DNA from: Acidobacteriota bacterium
GTDB taxonomy: Bacteria > Acidobacteriota > Blastocatellia > RBC074
Reading direction: 5' to 3'
DNA length: 64,000 nt
NCBI GenBank assembly: GCA_016196035.1
Contig: JACPYM010000064.1
Coordinates: 124,001-188,000 of the forward strand
Below, in pieces: positions 36,701 through 45,100 of the stretch (position 1 is its first letter; every line of letters begins with the position of its first letter). The translations under genes were made by a program, and so were the position numbers. A model generated the notes under the pieces. It was given only the letters and a program-made list of their open reading frames with translations. It was not told the origin of the DNA and did no database searches.

Positions 36701-38871
36701 ATGCCGACGGGATTCACTACGCGCACCGCAAAGAAGACCGTGCCGGAACCGCCGATGCCAATGTTGCCGATGTTGTAAGTACAAGGCGTGCCCGCCGGAG
36801 AACCGTCCGCGCATGACCAGCCCGGTGCGCTAGCCAGGGCTTCAAAGGTGGTGTTGGCAGGCACCGTTTCGGCCAGCATGGCTCCAGTCGCATCCTGATC
36901 ACCGGTATTGGAATAGTTAAGCTGGAACAACGCGACTTCACCCGGTTGCACCATTGCCCCAATGGGCGTGTGCGTCTTGCTGATCCCGATGATGGGCGCG
37001 GTCACTTTAATGCTAAACATGGCGTCTGTTGTGCCACTCACCCCGCCGCAATTGTCAACGGCTCTGATCGTGACCGGGCAGGTCATGCCCATGACAGGCG
37101 CGTTGGTCAGCGTGAGCTTGCCGAAGTTCGGCCCCGGCGTCGTGTTGATGGCGAGCGTACCACACGCGCCACTGTAACTTTGAACACTCAGAGTGCTAAT
37201 CGTCCCGTTGTCACTGGGGCCCGCAGACGGACTGATCATGGTACTGAGGGCACCGGCCCCAACGCTTACCGTAACAGGATAGCTCAAGACTGGCGGCGTG
37301 TTCGGCGCGACCGTCACCATGACCGGGGTCATGGTGACAAGGCCATTGGAATCGGTGGCCGTCACATTAAAGGTGGCATTAGTGGCCGTACAAGACGCGG
37401 CGATGTCAGCCGTCAACGCGCCCGTCGCGGTATTGAACGCAACGTTGGTCAAGGTCACACCATTGTTCGTAAAGGGTCCCGCTCCCAGCGGAGTAACTGT
37501 CAACGCCGAGCCTGGGTCTTCCGGGTCATTGATATTGGCCAGCGTCAGATTGGTGGCCGGATTGCCCTGGCGCACGGCTGGATTGGTGGCTGAAATCGCG
37601 GGCGGAGCATTGATCTTTATCGTGAACTGGGCCGGTGTGATCAGGCCGCAATTATCGGTGGCATTCACGCTGAGCGTGAACGTGCCGCCCCCCGGCCCGG
37701 CATTCGACAGTTCCACTGTCCCTGCCGGCGTGGCCATCGCGCAGGCGGGCATCCCACCCCGAATGCAATAACTGCCTGTGTAGCCACTCAAATTCCCAAT
37801 CGTGAGGCTCGCCACACTGACGTTATCACTCGGGCCGGTGGCGGGCATGATCGTAAGCGCCCCGCCTTGATTGATGAGGGGCGGCGTCATGGGGTTTGGA
37901 TAAGTCAGCACCGGCGCCGGATTGGCAAACACCGTGACCGTTAACAACTGGGTTGTGGTCAACCCGCCCCCATCGGTGACCGATAAGGTGAAGGGCACTT
38001 GGCCGGTGGCGGCGTTACAGGCCGCCGCAATATTGGCAAAGTACATGTTGTTCGTTCTGGACAGGGTGTTCACGGTCACGCCACCCACGGTTGCGCTGGA
38101 ACCGCCGTTGATAGTCACAGTCAGGCTGGCCAGGGGCGTGATATCGTCAGACAGATTGTCAAGGATCTTCACATTCAACGCTTCCGCCGGCGTGACGCTG
38201 CCACCCGCCGTGCGCGTAATCCCAATCGCCGGTGTGAAGGTCGGCGGAGCATTCACTGTCAGCATAAAGGTGACATCCGCTGTCAGCGTCGGGGTGCAGC
38301 CCGCAGGGATATTGTTGTTGGTGGCCCGAATGGTAATGGTGTAAGTGCCAGCAGGGTTGGCATTGGGAATCGAAACCACACCTGAGCCATTGACTGTAAC
38401 GCTGCCCGTATAACCACCTTTGTCTTGTACCGCGTAAGAAGTGATATTTGTCGGCCCGGTCGCGGGGTTAACGGTGAGCGAGCCGTTGATATTGACGCTC
38501 TGGTTCGCATAAGACAGCGTGATGGGGTCGCAAACCACAAACGGGTTAGCTGCTGGCAAGGTCAGGGTGCTGGCGTTGAACGCTGGCTGCCGCAAGTACG
38601 CCAAAAAATCCATTCCAGGCGCGAAGCCCGCACCGAGGCTTGGCAGCGGACGGGAATCGCGCGCCGTAAAAACGGATTTCGGCTGTGGTGGCGCGGCTTC
38701 TTTGGACGCTTGCACACTGCGTGAGGCCGTCAACAGATGGGTAAGCGCGGCGCGCGACGAGGCAGAGACAGACGCAGATACATAAGAGCCAAAGATCGAA
38801 ATCAGACCGGCCAAACCAATGCATACGATGGCCGTGCGAGAGAGGGCGAATTTAGCAATGACTTGTCTCAT
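30760..38871 (-). CDS. Giant secreted repeat protein (putative Ig, BACON and FG-GAP repeats)
   Basis: About 2,703 aa. I chose the ATG at 38869-38871, preceded by AAGGAAAG; it starts a basic region and hydrophobic segment (TAIVCIGLAGLISIFGSYV) fit for a signal. The first half has Ig/cadherin-like modules (NAPPTITPAATLNLTQG, SAAPTDNGFIASI) and two DUF11-like units (FEALASAPGWSCADGSPAG). Then come 12 putative-Ig (He_PIG) repeats of about 88 aa with the signature LPxGLxLxxxGxLSGTPTxxGxF; nearly all contain two Cys. A BACON-like unit (CGWSATSSDPWITINSG) precedes about six FG-GAP blades with calcium-loop motifs such as DYDGDGKTD. No sorting tail is seen. A surface adhesin or matrix role is plausible. 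Confidence 0.88.
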   Translation of the reverse strand: MRQVIAKFALSRTAIVCIGLAGLISIFGSYVSASVSASSRAALTHLLTASRSVQASKEAAPPQPKSVFTARDSRPLPSLGAGFAPGMDFLAYLRQPAFNASTLTLPAANPFVVCDPITLSYANQSVNINGSLTVNPATGPTNITSYAVQDKGGYTGSVTVNGSGVVSIPNANPAGTYTITIRATNNNIPAGCTPTLTADVTFMLTVNAPPTFTPAIGITRTAGGSVTPAEALNVKILDNLSDDITPLASLTVTINGGSSATVGGVTVNTLSRTNNMYFANIAAACNAATGQVPFTLSVTDGGGLTTTQLLTVTVFANPAPVLTYPNPMTPPLINQGGALTIMPATGPSDNVSVASLTIGNLSGYTGSYCIRGGMPACAMATPAGTVELSNAGPGGGTFTLSVNATDNCGLITPAQFTIKINAPPAISATNPAVRQGNPATNLTLANINDPEDPGSALTVTPLGAGPFTNNGVTLTNVAFNTATGALTADIAASCTATNATFNVTATDSNGLVTMTPVMVTVAPNTPPVLSYPVTVSVGAGALSTMISPSAGPSDNGTISTLSVQSYSGACGTLAINTTPGPNFGKLTLTNAPVMGMTCPVTIRAVDNCGGVSGTTDAMFSIKVTAPIIGISKTHTPIGAMVQPGEVALFQLNYSNTGDQDATGAMLAETVPANTTFEALASAPGWSCADGSPAGTPCTYNIGNIGIGGSGTVFFAVRVVNPVGIGVTQVTNQFTYSDSIIASAMSNVDSVPIIAFPDMAVAKSDHGISSMAGGTVVYDLGYSNVGRRNAAGVVLTEFVPANTTFNATASLPSVWSCADGSPVGTMCTINIGNVAGGGSGLHKFAVDVAAILPLGVVQITNTASISESSGTDPVPANNSSTDTTPVGNGLILSPVAVGRTQGSPATNSTIATATDVLAPVSSVNVIVTSLPPGISVTNITHTPTGTINADVAASCTAALGPNLVGLKATDNAGNMATVNMTVNVAANTAPVLGVYPATGPINPGTSAAVTPSAAPTDNGFIASIAAAAPGFTGTFSVNTTTGVVNVSNAGPSGTYTVTVTATDNCGLTSTAMFQLIVNTPPTITPAATLNLTQGITSPGVAVATVGDLNTPAGSLIVTMESVAPPGVLVSNFVNVAGAITATVAVDCTAALGNHTVMLKVTDGGGLTTTANLIVNVLANPAPVQGNYSASNVNAGAGTTITPSAAPTDNGFITGIVASAPGFTGGFSVNTATGVITVTNAGPMGTFTVTVTATDNCGATSVKTFALTVNCPPITVNLPGVSSGMVSTPFSQSFTQTGGVGAVSFTVNSGVLPAGLILTADGVLSGTPTVTGTFPITVRATDSNGCFGISVTYNLVINCQTITVALPGASTGTVSAAFSQNFSQSGGVGAVTYTLNTGTLPTGLTLGTNGVISGTPLQSGNFPITVKVTDANGCMGVSPTYPLVIACQNIAVTPPVVTTGTVSAAFNQSFTQQGGIGAGNFTLNSGTLPTGLTLSTSGTLAGTPTQSGSFPLTVKYTDANGCMGVSPTYALVIGCQTITVTPPAVTTGTVNAPFNQSFTQTAGLGAVTFTLNTGTLPTGVTLAANGTLAGTPTQTGSFNITVKATDANGCFGISTSYTLVIGCQTITVTPPAVATGTIGAAFSQSFTQTGGVGAVTFTLDSGVLPTGLALSTAGLISGTPAQLGSFPIQVKATDANGCMGLSATYTLVISCQTITVTPPAVATGTVGTPFSQSFAQTGGLGAITFALNTGVLPTGMTLSSSGLLSGTPTQSGSFPITVKVTDVNGCMGISATYTLVIVCQTITVTAPAVATGTVGVPFSQTFTQAGALGNAANFTLNSGALPPGLVLALNGQLSGTPTQAGTFPITVKVTDGNGCTGVSATYTLVISCPTITIAPASLPNGTYGTAYSQTVTASPAGVWNYTVTAGALPNGLSLNATSGLISGTPNFVGTFNFTITAKYYDNCPATKAYTIVINCPVVTLAPANLLTGTIGLGYSQTVTASPAGTYNYAVTTGTLPPGVTINAATGVISGTPTLVGTFTFTITATGANDLAGCPGSKQYTIIINCRTVTISPTTLPGGKVGVAYNQTISATPAAAYAFTVSQGTLPPGLTLNGGTGVLSGTPTTLGTYNFTITATDPDTCPGSQPYSVVITCPVLVLSPTTLPTGTVGVLYQPQNFATTPAGTYSFSITSGTLPAGLSLTSAGLLSGTPTQSGSFPITVTATDANLCTGSRSYTLVINSCPPITVDPQTVVAGVSGSAYTQSFTATGGLAPYTFALSGSLPAGLSLSAAGVLSGTPTQIGSYSFTVFAKDANQCNGARAYTLSVTLGCTFGITPGGQSFAASGGTGTVAVTANSGCGWSATSSDPWITINSGASGTGNGSVAYTVAPDAATGVRVGTLVVAGQSFTITQTGVPRALADFDGDGKTDLSVWRGSVGNWVSINSSNNATQTMSWGAGYAPYNDVIVPGDYDGDGKTDQAIWRGQDSIWYIRKSSDGQPILKYWGANYAPYYDVPTPGDFDGDGKTDLAVWRPTSGTWYVQKSSNGGNLIEVWGQNGDIAVPGDYDGDGKCDFAVWRPSTGNWLIKLSSGGTRTIQWGAGYAPYNDVPVQADYDGDGKTDVAIWRGQDSIWYIRKSSDGQPILKYWGANYAPYNDVPVPGDFDGDGKADIAVWRPLVGTWFINRSSDNAFIIQVHGQSGDVPVPGIKQ

Positions 38872-39161
38872 AGCTTTCCTTAATGCCAGCAACCAAGATT
38901 GCCTTGTGTGTGTAAGTTGATAAAAGAGTGGTGAACCTTGTCTGCTTCTTAACTGTTCAATTGAATTTGCACAGGAGGCCCAGCAACGATTCAACCAAGA
39001 CTGCCAGCGCCAGCTTGATCGCGCGGCCTGCTGAGCCACCCCATGATGAACGATGATGAACCTCTGGTTTTATTTTCACGGGCAGGCTGGCCCGGCGTTC
39101 AGTCGCCAGCCTGCCGCAAACTTTTGTCGCGCCCGGACAACGCCGGGCTGACACCGCCGCT
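38872..39161. other. Gap between the two giant genes, with two hairpins
   Basis: Just after the stop of the upstream giant gene (39162, minus strand) there are two stems: GCCCGG/CCGGGC (39131-39148) and a perfect 11-bp stem GGCAGGCTGGC (39081-39091) with GCCAGCCTGCC (39105-39115). On the minus strand the second is followed by an A/T-rich stretch. They probably terminate or stabilise the giant transcript. The remainder holds the presumed promoter of the downstream giant gene; no clear boxes are seen. Confidence 0.55.
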
Positions 39162-42100
39162 TTATTGACAACTCGGCGTAAACACCGGCACGGTAATGGT
39201 CGCCACATCGGTCAACGTCAACGCGTGCAGGTTGTGCCCTTGTCTGAAAGCGCCGCTATTCGACAGCGTATTCGGATTGTGATTGATGACCGCTCCGATC
39301 AGCGCCCGGTCTTCCACCGTGCCAAACTTCATCCAGCCCGTGCGTCCGGACGAGATGGCCTGGCTGAAACTCACGAAGGTGCGGGGGAAGCTGTTGGAAA
39401 GGATGGTGCGGAACTGGCAACCACCCGTCGCGGTAAAGCTGTAGCCAATTTCGGCGTCATCAAACAGATTGCCGTTGAAATTGCCGATATTGGCCGCGAC
39501 CGCCCGGAAGTCGCCGCCGACGCGGTTGACGATCAGCATGGTCGAATTGCCATCCGCCAAACTGCCGATGCTATCCACCGCCAGCAGCCGCGGCATCCGG
39601 TTGTAACTCATGCCGTCAAAGCGCAGCGTGACATTGGTGGCCGTGGTGTCTACGCCAGCGGGTGCCCACATCGCCGCCGCGACGGTTTGCGCGCCCAGGT
39701 TGGCCGCGTGGCCCGAAGAGAATTTGATGAATTCATCCCCGATCAGGCAGTTGAAAGCGATGGGCAACCCCGTCATGCAATCCACCGCCACGGCCATCAT
39801 GTAACCCGAATTGCCCGGATCGAAATCAGACGCCAGGAAGGCCGCCGTCTGATTGGGCGTCAGACAAATAAACGCGTCCAGCACCGAGCAACTGCTGCCA
39901 TCCACGACAAACAGATGCACGCACACCTGGTCGGCATCCGACGTGTTGGTGATGCTGACGCGCGTGTTTTGGGAATTCGGATTGGACGCATCCGAAGCGT
40001 AGATCGGATAGAACAGCACCGAACCCGGCTTTTGATCGCTGGCCTCGGCCAACGCCGGATAGCCGATGCCTGGGGTCGTGCCCGGCATCGTGATGCGCGT
40101 GTCCCAACTGGAAGTGTTGTTGGCCAGATTGGGATCAGGCAGGCAATTCATCGTCGTGATCGTCGCCGTGTTGGTCACGGTGATCAGCGGATGTTTGTCC
40201 GGCACCTTCGCCACAATCGTGATCGTGCCGCTGGTCGGGAAATTGGTGCCGACCTGATTGGCCGCGCCCAACACGCCGATGTTCGCCTTGACCGTCGTCA
40301 CGCCCGCCACCGTCGTGATGGTGAAGGTCGTGCCAGCAATGGTCGAAGTCGGCTGTCCGACCACCGTGAAGCCTTTCGGCAAGGTGTCAATCACCATCGT
40401 GCCCGCCGAATTGGAAGGCCCGGCGTTCGAGAAGTTCAGCACATAGGTGACAGTCGAGGTGACGGCTTGCGTGCTGAAATTCGCCTGGACTGGCCCCGTC
40501 TTGGTAATGGACAAATCGGATTGCGCCTGCACCGTCGTCCGCACGGTCGAAGTGTTATTGGCCAGGTTCGGGTCAACATCCCAAACAATCGCCGGATTGG
40601 GATTCGGGCTTGGTATGCGCGGCGTATAGCTCACCGTGGCCGTGTTGGTCAGCACCGTATCGCACAGCACATTCGCACCGACGCGGATGATGATCGTCAG
40701 GCTGCGCGTCACGCCGGGACTGGTGAGTCCTGGCCACGTGACCTTGACCGTGCCATTCGCACCGACCGCCGGGCTGGAAGCATCCAGCACGCCGCCCGCA
40801 CTCGGTACCGCCGAAACCAGCACCGTATTGGGCGGCAACGGATCGGTGATCATCACGTCCAGCGCACAACTCGGCCCGTTGTTGATGGCGTCAATCGTGT
40901 AAGTCAGCGTGTTGCCCGCAATGACCGTGGCCGCCGCCGTTTTGGTAATCGCCAGATCGGGCCGCGCGACGACTGTCACCGGATCAACCACCGTGGCATT
41001 GGCGGGCGTCGGATCGAACGACATCGAAGTCGCCGTCACCGTGTTGTTGTAAATGCCCGGCGCAAGACACGGATCAATCCTGATCAACAGCTTGATGACC
41101 GCCGTCGCATTGGGCAGCAGCGTGCCGCCGCTGCAAGTGATGACGCCGCCCGAACCAACCGTGTTGGGCGCGCAGGTCATCCCCGCCGCTTGCGAAACAT
41201 CGGGCGCGGCGGCCAGCGTTTGACCGGTGGGCAGCGTGTCAACGACCTGAACCATTTGCGCCGTGCTCTGGCCGTTGTTCTTGACCGTGATCGTGTAAGT
41301 GAAGGTGTTCCCTGCCGTATTGGTATTGGCCACCGTGTCGTCAACCGTGTGCGACTTGGTGGTGACTAAATCGGAGGTCGGCGAAACCGGCGTCGTGAGT
41401 GTAGTCGTCGCGCTGACCGGTTGATTGAAGTTATTAGTCGTCGCGCTGACCGTCGCGTTATTCACCAGACTGACCTTCGTCGAAGCGTCAATGAACACAG
41501 TCAGGTCAATCAGGACGACGTTTTGCGCGCCCGCCGGATCGCCCGGCGTCAGCGTCGGGTTGGATGACAGCAACGGTGCCTGGCAATTGACGATGCCGCC
41601 ATTGCCGTTCGGATCAACCACGCCCTGCGGCGCTTGGCAAACCAGCGACGTTCCCAAACCGCCCGACCGATTGGCCGTGACGTATCTGGCATTCGCCGGA
41701 ACCGTGTCGCTGACCAGCAGGTTGATCACATCGCTGGGGCCGTTGTTGGTGACCTTGATGCGATAGGTCAGCAGCGTGCCCGGAATGACCGCACCCGCCG
41801 GAGCCGCCGGATTCACAGCCGGGGTCGAACTGAAGACCGTCTTCGTGATCGTCAATTGCGAACGCGCAATCACGACCGTGCTGGTGGGCAGCGAAGTGTT
41901 GTTGCCCGCGTTCGGGTCGGGTGTGAGGGCGGACGAAATCTGCGCCGGATTCGGCACGATCACGCCGCCGCTGACCGAAGCGTTGACTTTGACCTGATAA
42001 GTGATCGTCTCTTCGACGCCGCAGACAAATTCGCCTTGCACCGTCGGCGGCGGGCCGGGCGAAGCATTCGGAATGCAAGTAATGCTGCCATTCGTGCCGC

Positions 42101-45100
42101 CCGCCGGGTTGTAACTGCACGCCGCGCCCGCAAAAACGCCGGTACCCGTGAGCGAACCCGCCACAAAAGTTGTGTTGCCGGGCAGGATGTCCAGCACCGT
42201 GACCGCCATCGCATTGCTCGGCCCGTTGTTTTTGACGCGGATGCGATAGGTGATGTTTTCGCCCGCCACGACGCCCGCCGGCGGCAAGGGGTCAAGCACA
42301 TCTTTGATGACCTGCAAATCAGCGCTCGTGTGCACGACCGTGCTGGCCGCGCCCGTGTTATTGCCCGGGATCGGATCAACTTCGGGGCCGGTCAACGCAA
42401 CTGTCGCTGAATTGTTGAGATTCGAATTATCGGGCAGATTCTTGGCGGCGGTGACCTTGAGCACGATGGTCACGACACTGCCTTTCGGGAAATCGCCCGC
42501 CGCGCCCGCCGCATTCTTGCAAGTGACCGTTTGCCCGTTCGCCACGCAGGTAAAATTGCCCGGCCCGCTGGCAAAGAAGGAAACAAACGTCGTGCCCAGC
42601 GGCAAGGTGTCGGTCACCACAATGCTGCCCGGCGCAACCCCGCCTGACACATCGCTGGGCCCGTCGTTTTTGACGGTCAGCGTGTAATCCATGTTCTGTC
42701 CGGCGATGACCGTACTGGGCGCGGACTTGACCAGGCTCATATCGGCTTCGCGCCGCACGGTGGTCTGAGAAGTCGCCGAACGCGGGCTGCCCGGATCGGT
42801 CGGCGAAGTCACCGTCGCCGTATTCACAATCAACGGTGGACTGACGGGCGCACTCGAGGCGACCTTGACCGTGATGATCGCTGTCGCCGTTTGACCCGCT
42901 GGCAGCACGCCGTTGGGCAGCGCGTTGCAAGTGACAACGCCGGGATTCGCGCCATTGTGCGAACACGCGCCTGCCGTTGAAAACACGCCCGTGCCTATGA
43001 CCGAAACGAAACTGGTATTCACCGGCAGTGGATCAGTCACCACCACGTTTTGCGCGTCACTCGGCCCATTGTTCGAGATGGTGACGGTGAACGTCAGATT
43101 GGTGCCCGCCACGACCGGGTCGGGCGAATCGGATTTCAAGATGGAAAGCGTCGTGCTGGTATTGACCGTCGTCGTGGTCGTTGCCGTATTCGGGCTTGGC
43201 CCCGGATCGCTGGTGCTGGAAGCCACGGTCGCCGTGTTGGTAATCGTCGCGCCGCTGATCGTGCCAGAAGCGACCTTGCCAATCAGCGTGATCGTGGTTG
43301 ACGCGCCTACGGGCAACGTCGCTTTGGTGCAGGTAATCAACCCCACGCTGCCGACGGGCGGCGCGGTGCAGGCAAACCCCACATCCGTGCTCGACACTGA
43401 AACGAAGCTCAACGGCGCAGCCAATTGGTCTGTCACCACTACGTTTTGCGCGTCGCTTGGGCCGTTGTTCGTGATGGTGATCGTGTAGGTCAGATTGTTG
43501 CCCGCGATGACCGGGTCGGGCGAATCGGTCTTTGTGATCGCCAAATCGGCCGATGTATTGACCAGCGTGCTGGTGGCGTTCTGTGAGTTGTTCGAGGGAT
43601 TCGGGTCCGGCGTCGCGGGCGTCGCGCCAGCGGCCACCGAAGTGATCGTCGCCGCGTTGGCAATCAAAGTACCTTGCGCCACATTGGCCGGCACGCGTAC
43701 CGAATACGAAAGCGTACCCGACGCATTGACTGGCAAGACGCCCACCGCATTCGCGCCAAAGGCATTCGCATTCGGGGTGCAAAGGAATTGCACACCCGGC
43801 GTGGGCGTGATGCCGTTACAACTCAGGCCGGGCGCATTGATCGCACCGACTGCAACCAGATTTCCCGCGACCGTATCGGTGACCTGGACGCCGACGGCAT
43901 CGCTCGGCCCGTTGTTTTTATAAGTAATCGTGTAGGTAATCTGTCCGCTGCCCGGTGCCGGGCCGCCCGCCGTGACTGCCGCTGGTGACGAGGTCTTCGT
44001 CAATTGCAAATCGGCATTCGGCCCTACTGCCGTCTGGATCGTGGTCGCGTTGTTGGTCGTGTTCGGATCGAGGTTGGCCGGAATCGCCGCCACCGTCGCC
44101 GTGTTGCTGATAAAGCCGGTGGGTGTGCCCGGCACGACCGCGACGATGTATGTCAACACCGCCTGTTCGCCCGGCTGCATCACCGTGGTGTTCGTGCAAA
44201 GGCCGCCGTGCAAAGCCGCCAGCGTGCAGGTGGCGAACGCGCCCGTACCGGTCAGCGAAACATCTGTCGTGTTGGTGGGCGTCGCATCCACCACACTCAC
44301 GCCGCCAACCGCAGCCGTGCTCGGCCCGTTGTTCTTGACCGTGATCGTGTAGGTGATCTGATTGCCCGCCAGCACCGCGTGCGGCGAATCTGTCTTCGTG
44401 ACAGTGATGTCCGTTTGTTTGTTGACCGTCGTCGTTTGCGTCGCTGATTGCGTGCCCGGATTGGAATCGCTGTCCGTCCAGGTGACGGTCGCGGTGTTGC
44501 TGATCGCGCCAATGCCCGGCAGCGTGTTCGGATTGACGTTGACCACGACGGTTAACGATTCCGCAGCGCCGGCGGGCAGGACGACGGGCAGGCAAGAAAC
44601 CACCCCGGCATTGTGCGAACAGTTCGAGAAAATGCCGCCGCCGCTGAGCGAAACAAAGGTCGTGTTGCCAGGGATCGGATCGGTCAGCGTGACGGCCTGG
44701 GCGTTGCTCGGCCCAGCGTTGGTGACGGTGATCGTATAGGTCAGGTTATTGCCCGCGACGACCGGATCGGGGTTGTCAATCTTGGTGATGCTGACCACCG
44801 CATTGGTAATGATCGTGGTGTTGACGGCAGCCGAGTTATTCCCCGGCACCGGATCAGTCGTGCTCGCTTGGATGGTCGCCGTATTGGTGCGCACCGCAGC
44901 GGCGGAATTGGCTGGCGCAAAAGCCGTGATGACAAAGGTCGCTGTTTCGCCCACGGCCATTGTGCCTTTGGTGCAGGTCACCGTGCCGTTTTGATTGGCG
45001 CTGGGGCCGGTGCAAGAGAACCCTGTGCCGACGGTTTGCGCCACCGAGACAAATGAAATGCCCAGCGGCAGCGGATCATTGATGATGACGTTTTGGGCGT